Shown here piece by piece: positions 29,080-37,858 of a stretch of DNA of 64,000 nucleotides. The notes beneath the pieces were generated by a model, which had not been told where the DNA came from, searched no databases, and saw only the letters and a program-made list of their open reading frames with translations. Each line of letters starts with the position of its first letter. Position 1 is the first letter of the stretch. Source of the stretch: Microbispora rosea (GTDB lineage Bacteria > Actinomycetota > Actinomycetes > Streptosporangiales > Streptosporangiaceae); the NCBI RefSeq assembly GCF_900156315.1, contig NZ_FTNI01000004.1, positions 279,844 to 343,843 on the forward strand. Direction: 5' to 3'. The position numbers and the translations under genes were made by a program.

Positions 29080-32000
29080 ATGCGCAAATTTGCGCACATC
29101 GCCGTGGCGGTCGTCGCCGCGGGCACTGTGGCCGCCGGCGGGACGGCATGGGCCGAGGCGCCCCCCGGTGACAGGCCGGCCGAACCGCCCGGCTACCAGA
29201 CCACCGTCCCCGGCGAGTCGGTCGAGGCGGCCCGCACCGACCGCGTGATCGCCCCCGGCATCACGCTGACCTCGTTCGACACCTTCGGCCGTACGGGCTG
29301 GACCCGCACGCACGTGCTCGACGCCGACCTGGCGGACGACCGGGTGGACGTGGGCATGGTCGGCGGCACGCTGACCGAGACCCGGGCGCTGTCGAAGTCG
29401 GCGGACGCCGCGGGAGCCGTGGCCGCGGTCAACGGGGACTACTACGACATCAACCAGACCAACGCGGTCATCGGTCCCGAGGTCAGGGACGGCCAGGTGC
29501 GCAAGGCGACCACCCAGCCCGCCACGGTCGCCTCGGTGGGCGAGGACAAGGTCGCCCGGCTCGCGAGCGCGCTGCTGGAGAGCACGGTGACCGTGGGCGG
29601 CACGGACCATCCGGTCGCCTCGCTCAACTCGGCGTCACTGCCCGCGAACGCCGTCTCGGTCTTCACCGATCAGTGGGGGCCGGGCCTGCGTACGCTGATC
29701 GGCCACGGCGCGCCCGTCACCGAGCTGGTGGTCTCCGGCGGCGTCGTCACGGCGGTCAACGACACGGTCACCACGACCGCCGTGCCCGCCGGAGGCCTGG
29801 TGGTCGTGGGCGTGGGGAGCGCGGCGGCCCCGCTCGCCGCCGCCAAGGCCGGCGACCCCGTGACACTCACCACCGGCCTGCGCACCGACTCCCCCGCGAA
29901 GCTGCGCACCGCGCTGGGCAGCGGAGAGGTCCTCGTGCGGGACGGCCAGGCCGTCGACTTCCCGCCCTCGACGGGCAACGACGCGCCGAAGCCGCGTACG
30001 GCGATCGGCTGGCGCGACGGCGGCAGGCGGCTCCTGCTCGTGACCGTCGACGGCTCGGCCAACTTCTCGGCCGGTCTGAGCTTCGACGAGACGGCCAAGC
30101 TCCTCGTACGGCTCGGCGCCGACGAGGCGTTCATGCTCGACGGCGGCGGCTCGTCCGATCTCGTCGCCCGCACGCCCGGAGACGCCGGGGTGAGCGTGGT
30201 CAACACCCCGTCGGACGGCGGCGAACGGCTCATCCCCAGCGGAGTCGGGCTGTTCGCCGCGAAGGGATCGGGAGCACTCAAGGGCATCGCGGTGCGGACG
30301 AGCGCGCCGCGCGTCTTCCCCGGGCTCACCCTCGGCGTCTCCGCCGCCGGGTACGACGAGTCGTACGCCCCGGTCGCCCTCGACGGCGACACGGCCGGCA
30401 AGGGCGACCCCGTCCGGTGGAACGCCGGGAAGCTCGGCACGGTGCGCGATGGTGTGCTGCACGCCGAGCGTTCCGGCGAGGGCGAGATCGAGGCCCGCTC
30501 GAAGCAGGTGCACGGCGCGGCGGACGTCCGCGTGCTCGATGCCCTGTCCACCGTCGCGTTCACCGAGACGAGCCTGACCCTGGACGCCGGCGGCTCGGCC
30601 GTCGTGGGGGTCACCGGCGCCGACGCCGACGGCTTCGACGCGCCGATCGCCGCCCGCGACGTCGACCTGGACTACGACACGGCCGTGGTGAAGGTGGAGC
30701 CCCGCGACGACGGGTCGTTCACGGTCACCGGGCTGGAGGCGGCCGACGGCCGCGGCGCCGTGATCACCGCGACCGTCCAGGGCAAGGTCGCACACCTGTC
30801 CGTCGCCGTCGGGTTGAAGCGCGGGTCGCTGGCCGAGTTCGACGGCGGCGAGCCCTGGGGCGTCTCGACCGCCAAGGCCACCGCGTCGGTGGCGGGCGTC
30901 GACGCCGCGGACCGTCCCGGCGCGGCGGCCGGCAACCAGGCCCTCGCGCTCACCTACGACTTCACCGGCACCTCCGGCACCTCGGCGGCGTACGCGGTGG
31001 CCAAGCCCGGGCCGATCACCCTGCCGACCGGCACCAGGCGGCTCGGCCTGTGGGTGTACGGCGACGGCCGCGGCCACTGGCTGCGGGCCACGCTGCGGTC
31101 GCAGGGCACGACGAACGTCCCCTTCACCTTCGCCACCGTCGTCGACTGGACCGGGTGGAAGTGGGTCGAGGGCACCCTGCCCACCGGTTTCACCGAGCCG
31201 ATCACGCTGCTCAACGTCTACGTGGTCGAGACATCCAACCTTGCCAAGGACGCGGGACAGCTCAGGTTCGACGGGCTCACCGCGCTGGTCGGACAGGATC
31301 TCGCCACCGGCGACGCCCTGACCCCCGATCCGTTCGTCCTTGAGCAGGCCGACATCGACCGTTCGCGCTGGCGGTTCGCGATCATGTCCGATCTGCACGT
31401 GGGCGCGGCCGGGGGCACGACGTCGTTCGCGGCGCAGCAGGCGACCGCCGCGCTGAAGCAGGCCGTCGCCGCGAAGCCCGACTTCATCGTGATCAACGGC
31501 GACTTCGTCGATAACAACACGCCGGCCGACTTCGCACTCGCCCAGGAGATCCTCAAGGCCAACGTGCCGGCGGACCTGCCGGTCTACTGGACGCCGGGCA
31601 ACCACGAGTCCGGGGCCACGGCGACGGGGACCCTGGACGCCTTCCTCGCCACCGGGCGGCCTGCCCACCAGGTGTTCGACCACAAGGGCACCCGCTTCGT
31701 CCTGCTCAACACCACGCTGGGCGGGCTGCGGGCGTCGGACTGGTCGCAGGTGCCGGAGCTGCGGCAGGACCTGGACGCGGCGGCGAAGGACATGGCCGTG
31801 AAGTCCCTCGCGGTCGTCTTCCACCACCCTCTCCGCGATCCCTCGGGTGCGGGCGCGTCGCAGTTCTCCGACCAGCGCGAGGCGGACCTCGTCGAGAAGT
31901 GGCTCGCCGGCTGGCGTGAGTCGTCGGGCAAGCCGGTCGCGTTGTTCACCGGCCACGCCCACACCGCCGCCGCCACCAGGTCCGACGGCGTGCTGGAGGT

Positions 32001-32478
32001 CACCACGCCGCCGGTGGGCAAGACGCCCTACAGCTCCCCCGACAAGGGCGGGTTCTTCGGGTGGGACCTCGTCGGCGTCGACCCCCGGCCCGGTCAGGTC
32101 GAGGCGGGCCGTCCCAGCCCGCAGACCCGCGACTGGGTCGCGGCGCGGACGAACCCGCTGATCGACGCGATCTCCCTGACGGCGCCCGGCACGCTCGCCC
32201 CGGGCGCCTCGGCGGAGGTCTCGGCGACGGGCGGCAACAGTGCCGCGAACCTGACCTTCCCCTTGGCGTATCCGGCCAGCGTGACGTGGAGCGGCGACCG
32301 CGCCCTCGCCATGGCCGAGTCGGCCGCGGACGCGGAGAAGGCGGCACGCCGCCACGACGTCGTCGCGGTCCTCGACCTGTCCACGCACACGCTCACCGGC
32401 GTACGGCCCGGCCAGGCCACCCTCACGGTCACGTCGGGCGGGCAGACCGCCTCGGCCACGATCACCGTGGCCAAGTAG
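29080..32478 (+). CDS. Secreted phosphodiester glycosidase (NAGPA)–metallophosphatase fusion
   Basis: 1132 residues. ATG 29080 follows TTGGAGG and starts a signal peptide (cleavage near AWA-EA, residue 25). Residues 60–420 form a NAGPA-type phosphodiester glycosidase domain (AAVNGDYYDIN at 115, FMLDGGGSSDL at 351). Beta-sandwich and carbohydrate-binding-like regions fill about 430–750. A calcineurin-like phosphatase follows: MSDLHVG (769), INGDFVDNN, PGNHES (839), VFHHPLRD, FTGHAHT (956). The tail is Ig-like. It may unmask and dephosphorylate cell-wall or phosphoglycan substrates outside the cell; the substrate is inferred only. Confidence 0.88.
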   Translation: MRKFAHIAVAVVAAGTVAAGGTAWAEAPPGDRPAEPPGYQTTVPGESVEAARTDRVIAPGITLTSFDTFGRTGWTRTHVLDADLADDRVDVGMVGGTLTETRALSKSADAAGAVAAVNGDYYDINQTNAVIGPEVRDGQVRKATTQPATVASVGEDKVARLASALLESTVTVGGTDHPVASLNSASLPANAVSVFTDQWGPGLRTLIGHGAPVTELVVSGGVVTAVNDTVTTTAVPAGGLVVVGVGSAAAPLAAAKAGDPVTLTTGLRTDSPAKLRTALGSGEVLVRDGQAVDFPPSTGNDAPKPRTAIGWRDGGRRLLLVTVDGSANFSAGLSFDETAKLLVRLGADEAFMLDGGGSSDLVARTPGDAGVSVVNTPSDGGERLIPSGVGLFAAKGSGALKGIAVRTSAPRVFPGLTLGVSAAGYDESYAPVALDGDTAGKGDPVRWNAGKLGTVRDGVLHAERSGEGEIEARSKQVHGAADVRVLDALSTVAFTETSLTLDAGGSAVVGVTGADADGFDAPIAARDVDLDYDTAVVKVEPRDDGSFTVTGLEAADGRGAVITATVQGKVAHLSVAVGLKRGSLAEFDGGEPWGVSTAKATASVAGVDAADRPGAAAGNQALALTYDFTGTSGTSAAYAVAKPGPITLPTGTRRLGLWVYGDGRGHWLRATLRSQGTTNVPFTFATVVDWTGWKWVEGTLPTGFTEPITLLNVYVVETSNLAKDAGQLRFDGLTALVGQDLATGDALTPDPFVLEQADIDRSRWRFAIMSDLHVGAAGGTTSFAAQQATAALKQAVAAKPDFIVINGDFVDNNTPADFALAQEILKANVPADLPVYWTPGNHESGATATGTLDAFLATGRPAHQVFDHKGTRFVLLNTTLGGLRASDWSQVPELRQDLDAAAKDMAVKSLAVVFHHPLRDPSGAGASQFSDQREADLVEKWLAGWRESSGKPVALFTGHAHTAAATRSDGVLEVTTPPVGKTPYSSPDKGGFFGWDLVGVDPRPGQVEAGRPSPQTRDWVAARTNPLIDAISLTAPGTLAPGASAEVSATGGNSAANLTFPLAYPASVTWSGDRALAMAESAADAEKAARRHDVVAVLDLSTHTLTGVRPGQATLTVTSGGQTASATITVAK
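29081..29096. repeat. Perfect 16-bp palindrome on the start codon
   Basis: TGCGCAAATTTGCGCA covers codons 1–6 of the phosphodiester glycosidase gene. As RNA it could fold so as to hide the start; as DNA it could bind a dimeric protein. It is AT-centred, unlike its surroundings. Confidence 0.55.
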
Positions 32479-32543
32479 GCCCGATAGGAACAGCCGAGCG
32501 GGCCGGCCCGGCGGCAGCAGTCCGGCACGCGGCCCGATGAGAG

Positions 32544-32584
32544 CGGCGGGCCGGTCTCCCTCACCTGGGGCGACCGGCCCGCCG
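32544..32584 (+). terminator. Hairpin terminator after the glycosidase–phosphatase gene
   Basis: Arms CGGCGGGCCGGTC (32544–32556) and GACCGGCCCGCCG (32572–32584) pair over 13 bp with a 15-nt loop, 66 bp after the stop codon. There is no U-tract, which is common in actinomycetes. Confidence 0.6.
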
Positions 32585-32688
32585 TTCCCGCGTTCGCGGC
32601 CGCGGCAGGCGTGGCGGCGATCCGCGGCGACGGCCGCGGCGCGCTCATCCGCTACATTTCGCTCTGCTGCCGCAAGAACGGAATCTTG

Positions 32689-33063
32689 ATGAACGTCGCC
32701 TTATGGGTCATCGCCGGCCTGCTCACCCTCGCCTTCCTCCTCGCCGGGGTGATGAAGCTCGCCCAGCCGAAGGACAGGCTGGCCGCGTCAGGCATGGCCT
32801 GGACCGAGGACTTCTCCGCGGGCGCGATCAAGGGCCTCGGCGCTCTCGAGGTGCTGATCGCCTTCGGGCTCGTCCTGCCCGCCGTCACGGGCGTCGTTCC
32901 GGTGCTGACGCCGCTCGCCGCGCTCGGCATCGCCCTGCTCATGGCCGGAGCGGTCGTCGTCCACGCCCGCCGCGCGGAATCCCCGGTGATCGTCGTCAAC
33001 CTGGTGCTCCTGGTGCTGGCCGCCGTGGTCGCGTGGGGCCGCTTCGGCCCGTACGCCTTCTAG
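32689..33063 (+). CDS. DoxX family membrane protein
   Basis: The 124-residue protein has four membrane helices and the DoxX-like LAGVMKLAQPKDRL after the first helix, then LGALEVLIAFGLVLPAVTGV. DoxX-like proteins are linked to redox and sulfur metabolism in some bacteria, but the role of this one is unknown. The ATG at 32689 has no clear ribosome site. It converges with the WecG gene and overlaps its stop. Confidence 0.83.
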   Translation: MNVALWVIAGLLTLAFLLAGVMKLAQPKDRLAASGMAWTEDFSAGAIKGLGALEVLIAFGLVLPAVTGVVPVLTPLAALGIALLMAGAVVVHARRAESPVIVVNLVLLVLAAVVAWGRFGPYAF

Positions 33064-33977
33064 CTCCGGCTTCCCCACCTTTGCCTCGCGCGCCCGTAGA
33101 CCCTGCGCAGCAGGGCTCCCGGCAGGAGGCGGAGGGCGAAGGGAAGGTCGTCGACCAGGTAGCGGCGGGCGAGCCGCTGGGGCTCGCTGATCAGGCGGAA
33201 CAGCCATTCGAGCCCGTGGTCGCCCATCCAGCCCGGGGCCCGGCGCACCGATCCGGCGGCGAACGCGATGGCCGCGCCGCACCCCACGAACCAGGCGCCC
33301 GGCAGGTCGGCCCGCAACTGTGCGATGAGCCGGTCCTGCCGGGGGAACCCGAGACCCACGAAGACCAGGGACGGCCGCGCGGCGACGAGCCGCCCCCGCA
33401 CCTCCGCCAGCGCCGCCGGGTCGGTCTCGAACCCGTACGGCGGAGCGTGGACGCCCGCCACGACCAGGCCCGGATACCGCCCGCGCAGCGCGTCCCGCGC
33501 CGCCTCGGCGACGCCGGGCGGTCCCCCGATCAGGTAGACGGGCAGGCCGCGGGCCGCGGCGGCCCCGGTCAGCGACCAGATCAGATCGGCGCCGGTCACC
33601 CGCTCCGGCAGCGGGCGCCCGAGCAGGCGGGACGCCCAGACCAGCGGCATGCCGTCGGCCACCGCGAGCTCGGCCGTGTCGATCAGCGCGCGCAGCGAGG
33701 GGTCACAGGCGGCGGCGCGGCAGATGTCCACGTTCGGCGTGACCACGTGGCCGCCCGTGCCGCACTCGATCGCGGCCGTCACCCGCGCGACCACTTGGGC
33801 CTCGGTGAGCCGGTCGAGCAACACGCCGCCCACGCGAACCCTGCCTGATCGTGCAGCGGCCGCCCCTGCTCCGGCCATCCCTGCTCCGGCCGCCGGGGCC
33901 GGGACCGCCTCCAGCCATGGCCGCACCGGCGTCGCCGGGCCCACCGCCGCCGTACGTGCCTGCACGGGCTCGGCCAT
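33060..33977 (-). CDS. WecG/TagA/CpsF family glycosyltransferase
   Basis: The 305-residue enzyme transfers a sugar (typically ManNAcA, ManNAc or glucose) to a lipid-linked acceptor. Family features are VVTPNVDICRAAACDPSLRA, LAVADGMPLVWASRLLG, VTGADLIWSL, VYLIGGPPGVAEAA and VGLGFPRQDRLI. A 45-residue Ala/Pro-rich head precedes the domain. It overlaps the GT2 gene by one base (TGATG) and ends a three-gene operon with that gene and a sulfotransferase. Confidence 0.9.
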   Translation of the reverse strand: MAEPVQARTAAVGPATPVRPWLEAVPAPAAGAGMAGAGAAAARSGRVRVGGVLLDRLTEAQVVARVTAAIECGTGGHVVTPNVDICRAAACDPSLRALIDTAELAVADGMPLVWASRLLGRPLPERVTGADLIWSLTGAAAARGLPVYLIGGPPGVAEAARDALRGRYPGLVVAGVHAPPYGFETDPAALAEVRGRLVAARPSLVFVGLGFPRQDRLIAQLRADLPGAWFVGCGAAIAFAAGSVRRAPGWMGDHGLEWLFRLISEPQRLARRYLVDDLPFALRLLPGALLRRVYGRARQRWGSRS

Positions 33978-34948
33978 CAGATGCCGTGGCCGCGACGGTG
34001 GAGGGCGTGCAGCACGGCGCGCGGGCTGACCAGCCCTCCGGCGACCGCCAGCGCCACCGCCGCCCTCGGCTCACCCGGCCGGGTGGAGAAGGCGCGCAGC
34101 GACCAGCGGGCGGCCTCGCGCCGCCGGCCGAGGGCCGCGTGGCAGAAGGCGAGCTGTCCGTAGACGCGGGCCGCGCCCCGCGGTTCCGCGGCCAGCCCGG
34201 GATGCCGGGCGAGCATCCACTCCAGCCCGGCGATGCGGTCGGCCCAGCGCCCCGCGTAGTGCGAGGAGCCCCAGCGCACCCGCACGAGCGGCCGGTCGAC
34301 GTGGACGATCGGATGCCGCCACGCGGCCCGCAGCGCGAGGTCCCAGTCCTCGTTCTGGCCGGCCGGCGCGCTCTCGTCCACCCAGGTCCAGCCCCGGCGG
34401 AACAGAAACGTCGAGGAGTGCACCATCATCATGCGCGAGCGGGTGAGGTGCCGATGGGTCACGTGGCCGATGCCGGCCAGCCGCGGCACCCGGCGGTCGC
34501 CGTACTCGACCTCGACGGCGCAGCTCGCGAAGCCGGCGTCGGGCTCCTCCGCCAGCGCGGCGACCTGGGCGGCCAGCTTGCCGGGCAGCCAGAGGTCGTC
34601 GTCGTCGCAGAAGGCGACGAGATCCGTGCCGAGCACCGAGATCCCGGTGTTGCGCGCTCCCGGCAGGCCGGCGGCCCGCCGGTTGTCCAGCACCCGGACG
34701 CTCCTGTCCGCGCCACCCGCCTCCACGCCCGCCACGAGACCGGCCAGGGAACCGGCAGCGCAACCGGGCGCGGAACCGGAGACGCCGGACACCTGCCTGG
34801 TGACGACGGAGGCGGGGACGCCGTCGGCCACGACCACCACCTCGACTCGGCCGGCGTACTCCTGGGCGAGCACGCCGGTCAGCGCGGCCCGCAGCGGGCC
34901 GGGCCGGTCGCCCCGGGTGGGGATGACGACGCCGACGGCCGGCCTCAT
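33977..34948 (-). CDS. Family 2 glycosyltransferase
   Basis: The 323-residue GT-A fold enzyme has the N-terminal PAVGVVIPTRGDRPGPLRAA, the nucleotide and metal site LVAFCDDDDLWLPGKLAAQV near residue 115, and an acceptor-side NEDWDLALRA acid motif near 222. A helical C-terminus follows. The ATG at 34948 overlaps the sulfotransferase stop (ATGA). It probably adds a sugar to the same glycan that the linked sulfotransferase modifies. Confidence 0.9.
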   Translation of the reverse strand: MRPAVGVVIPTRGDRPGPLRAALTGVLAQEYAGRVEVVVVADGVPASVVTRQVSGVSGSAPGCAAGSLAGLVAGVEAGGADRSVRVLDNRRAAGLPGARNTGISVLGTDLVAFCDDDDLWLPGKLAAQVAALAEEPDAGFASCAVEVEYGDRRVPRLAGIGHVTHRHLTRSRMMMVHSSTFLFRRGWTWVDESAPAGQNEDWDLALRAAWRHPIVHVDRPLVRVRWGSSHYAGRWADRIAGLEWMLARHPGLAAEPRGAARVYGQLAFCHAALGRRREAARWSLRAFSTRPGEPRAAVALAVAGGLVSPRAVLHALHRRGHGI

Positions 34949-35868
34949 CGCCGAGGTCCCGGGCGATAGGCGAGGCGATAGCCGTAGAAGAGCAGGAGGG
35001 GAAGGGTGATCGCGGTGACCAGCCACCGCTGGGTCCGGGGAAGGGGCGCAGGACGGTGGCGTATCTCGATCGGTCCCACCGAGAAACGCATCGGGTTGCC
35101 GGAGACCGTGTGCGCGACGCCGAGCAGCGCTTCGCGGTCGTCCAGGAAGTCGAGTCCGCCGCTCGGCAGGCCGAGCCGCGTGGCCAGGCGTCCCAAAGTC
35201 GCGCGCGGATCGCGCACCAGGTCCTCGTGACGCACCCGGACGACGTCGACGCCCTTGCGGCGCAGCACCTCGAAGGCCAGGTTCTGGGCCAGCCAGTGGA
35301 CGGCGGTGCGCACGGGCGTCCAGCGGGTCATCGGCCGCCCGTCCTCGGGTCTGCGCACCCTGCGCCGCCATGACGCGGCCACCGCCCGCGGATCGCGCAC
35401 CACCTGCACGACCCGCATGTCCATGATGGCCGCCAGGCAGTACGCCAGGGAGGCGTGCTTGCTGGAGTCGACGACGACCCGAGCGTCGGCCACCTCCGCC
35501 GCCGCCGTGTAGATGCGGGAGTACGACCGGACGTATTCGGCCAGTTCGGCCTCGCGGGTCGCGAGCCCGAGCGCGAGGACGGGCACGCGGCGGGTCCGGT
35601 CCACGCGGGCCCGCAGGCCGGGCAGCCACCCCGCCTGGCTCTGCCGCCACTGCCCGAACGCGCGGGCACCCACCTTGGTCCAGAACGGGCACTGGGAGAA
35701 CCGCTGCCCGCAGCCGCACGGCTCGTCCGCGCGTACGCCGCGGTCCCACAGGTGGACGACCTCGCCGAGCGGTGCCACGCCGGGCACCTCGCCGAGGAGG
35801 CGTTCGAGCAGAGTGCTACCGCTGCGTCCCAGGCCGCCCACGAAGATCACCGGCTGAGTGTCGGCCAC
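34945..35868 (-). CDS. PAPS-dependent sulfotransferase (third)
   Basis: 307 residues from a GTG at 35868, with GGAGG 4 nt upstream; an upstream ATG extension lacks support. The PAPS loop IFVGGLGRSGSTLLERLL (about 8–25) and VVQVVRDPRAVAASWRR (Arg 158, Ser 166) are clear. A Cys cluster (PCGCGQRFSQCPFW, Cys 51, 53, 60) may be structural. A hydrophobic segment near the C-terminus (ITLPLLLFYGYRLAY) could tether it to the membrane. First gene of the WecG/GT2 operon. Confidence 0.88.
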   Translation of the reverse strand: MADTQPVIFVGGLGRSGSTLLERLLGEVPGVAPLGEVVHLWDRGVRADEPCGCGQRFSQCPFWTKVGARAFGQWRQSQAGWLPGLRARVDRTRRVPVLALGLATREAELAEYVRSYSRIYTAAAEVADARVVVDSSKHASLAYCLAAIMDMRVVQVVRDPRAVAASWRRRVRRPEDGRPMTRWTPVRTAVHWLAQNLAFEVLRRKGVDVVRVRHEDLVRDPRATLGRLATRLGLPSGGLDFLDDREALLGVAHTVSGNPMRFSVGPIEIRHRPAPLPRTQRWLVTAITLPLLLFYGYRLAYRPGPRR

Positions 35869-36043
35869 GTGTCCTCCACGGATGGATGCGAAACGTGACG
35901 ACCCTAGCGCGCAGGGTAATCGGGCGACCCCCAATCGCCAAAGGATCTACGCGCCCGCCTGCGGCGGCGGAAACGCGATAACCGGGGGCGGGTGGAACTG
36001 CGGGCGCCGCCGCACGGAAGCACGCGTCCGCCGGGAAAGCGCC

Positions 36044-36733
36044 TCAGGAGGAGCGCAGTTCCACACAGCACTCTCCCGGCCGCGGCACCAGGACGGCCTG
36101 CACTTTGGCGGCTTCCAGACCGGTGAGCATGCCGTCGAGGAAGGCGTGGTTGACCCCGCAGACCAGATCGGGGGCCCGCGCCGCCAGCGGATGGAACGGG
36201 CAGTTGCGCAGCCGCACACAGGTGGGGGACTCGCGGCCGGGCTCGAAGCCGTGCCGCGCGAGCAGGCCTTCGAGCAGGGTGAGGGCGCGCTCGGCGCCGA
36301 GCCGCCCGGGCTTGGTCCTGGCGCGCTCCGCGGCGCCGATCTCCTCGCCGCGCCGAGAGGCCACCCGGACCGCCGCCCGGCGGGCGCTCTCCCCTTCGCT
36401 CTCCGCGAGAACGGCGTCCATGAGGATGTCGGCCAGCACCTCGTGCCGGCGCTCGGGGATCGTGACGCGGATGTCGGTCTCGGTCGGTTCGTAGACCTTC
36501 GGGGTGCGGCCGACCTTGCGGATGCCGCCGACCGCCTCGTAGCGGGCGCGCAGCAGGCCGGCGTCGACCAGTTTGTCGAGATGGAAGGCGGCCAGCTTGC
36601 GGGAGATCCCGACCGAGGCGGCGGCCTCGTCCCGGGTCACCGGGCGACGCGCCCTGCGGATGTAGGCGTACATGCCCTGCCGCAGCGCGTCGTCAAGCGC
36701 GGCCACCGCACCGATCGCGCGATCCGTCGTCAC
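36044..36733 (-). CDS. SufR-like HTH regulator with C-terminal cysteine cluster
   Basis: 229 residues from GTG 36733; longer starts are not supported by a ribosome site. The N-terminal winged helix (about 15–80) includes VTRDEAAASVGISRKLAAFH. The C-terminal half holds Cys 172, Cys 178 (RNCPFHP), Cys 192 (LVCGVNHAF) and Cys 222/223, the layout of SufR-type regulators that bind an Fe–S cluster. It diverges from the DUF2231–folE–reductase cluster, which it may control in response to redox or iron state (inference). Confidence 0.8.
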   Translation of the reverse strand: MTTDRAIGAVAALDDALRQGMYAYIRRARRPVTRDEAAASVGISRKLAAFHLDKLVDAGLLRARYEAVGGIRKVGRTPKVYEPTETDIRVTIPERRHEVLADILMDAVLAESEGESARRAAVRVASRRGEEIGAAERARTKPGRLGAERALTLLEGLLARHGFEPGRESPTCVRLRNCPFHPLAARAPDLVCGVNHAFLDGMLTGLEAAKVQAVLVPRPGECCVELRSS

Positions 36734-36783
36734 CCTGCCACGATAACGCCCGCCTCCACGGTCGAAAACCAGCACCCCCTCGA

Positions 36784-36795
36784 TGTACGCGTACA
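36784..36795. promoter_or_regulatory. Perfect 12-bp palindrome between regulator and DUF2231 gene
   Basis: TGTACGCGTACA lies midway between the divergent genes. A looser dyad, GCGTA-N8-TACGC (36833–36850), follows beside a TAATAC box (36836–36841). These are candidate sites for the SufR-like protein. Confidence 0.5.
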
Positions 36796-36860
36796 CCTTG
36801 ACCGTCAGACTGAATAAGACCAACATTCATTGGCGTAATACGTCATACGCGGAGGTCCGG

Positions 36861-37394
36861 ATGACCGGTGAACTGCACGAGGCGAAACGACCGGTGAGCG
36901 CGGTGCTCGCCGGGCCGTACGGCCATCCGTTCCACCCCATGCTCGTCGCGGTGCCCATCGGTGCCTGGGTGGCGAGCATGGTCTTCGACCTGGCGTCCCG
37001 GTTCGCACCCGACCCGGGTTTTCTGGCCGAGGGCTCGAAGTGGCTGATCGCCATCGGCGTGCTCGGCGCGCTGGCCGCGGCGATGGCCGGGTTCCTCGAC
37101 CTGTTCGCCATCCCGGCGGGCACTCCGGCGTTCCGCACGGGTCTGCTCCACATGGGGCTGAACCTCGTGATCACCGCCGCGTACGCCGCCGGTTTCCTGT
37201 GGCGTCAGACCGGCCCGGCGGCAGGCACGGCGGCAGGCACGGCGGCGGGCGAGGTCGCGCTCGGCCCGCTGCTGCTGTCGGCGGGCAGCCTGGCGCTGCT
37301 CGTCGTCTCCGGTTATCTCGGCGGCAAGCTCGCCTACCGCTACGGCGTACGGGTGGCCGACGAGGCCACCCAGGCCGGCGGTTTCCGGCGCTGA
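36861..37394 (+). CDS. DUF2231 membrane protein
   Basis: The 177-residue protein has four membrane helices and the family's early GPYGHPFHPMLVAVPIGAW segment with paired histidines that might bind metal or haem. GGAGG precedes ATG 36861. An Ala/Gly/Thr repeat (AGTAAGTAAGE) separates helices 3 and 4. DUF2231 has no settled function. First gene of a four-gene run. Confidence 0.85.
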   Translation: MTGELHEAKRPVSAVLAGPYGHPFHPMLVAVPIGAWVASMVFDLASRFAPDPGFLAEGSKWLIAIGVLGALAAAMAGFLDLFAIPAGTPAFRTGLLHMGLNLVITAAYAAGFLWRQTGPAAGTAAGTAAGEVALGPLLLSAGSLALLVVSGYLGGKLAYRYGVRVADEATQAGGFRR

Positions 37395-37428
37395 CCCTCA
37401 TCCCACCTGCACAGGAGGAGAAATCATC

Positions 37429-37857
37429 ATGGGTATCGCGGCACTGGTCACATGGTTGCTCACCGCGGTGGGCGGCTTCGTGATGCTGGGCATCTGGATC
37501 GCCAGAGGCGGCCGGCGCACCAGCCGCTTCTCACCAGGCCTGATCTTCGGTCACTTCGCACTGGCCGCCGCGGGGCTGGTCGTGTGGATCGTGTTCCTGT
37601 TCGCCGGCGTCGCCGCTCTGGCATGGGTCGCCCTGGTCCTGCTGGTCCCGGTCGCCCTGCTGGGCTTCGCGATGTTCGCCCGGTGGATCCCCGCCTACCG
37701 CTCCCGTACGGCGGTCGCCGGCGGGCCCGGCGCCACCGGCACGGCGGGACCGCCCGAGCGGCATTTCCCGGTCGCGGTCGTGGCCGGGCACGGTCTGCTG
37801 GCGGTGGTCACCGTGGTCCTGGTGCTGCTGACCGCGCTCGGCGTGAACGGCGGCTGA
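37429..37857 (+). CDS. Small four-helix membrane protein
   Basis: The 142-residue protein has hydrophobic stretches at about 4–24, 40–61, 63–84 and 114–138, joined by short basic loops. AGGAGGAG lies just upstream of the ATG. It resembles uncharacterised actinobacterial membrane proteins often found beside DUF2231 genes; I do not recognise a defined family. Its stop is followed immediately by the folE start, so it is probably co-transcribed. Confidence 0.75.
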   Translation: MGIAALVTWLLTAVGGFVMLGIWIARGGRRTSRFSPGLIFGHFALAAAGLVVWIVFLFAGVAALAWVALVLLVPVALLGFAMFARWIPAYRSRTAVAGGPGATGTAGPPERHFPVAVVAGHGLLAVVTVVLVLLTALGVNGG

Positions 37858-37858
37858 G

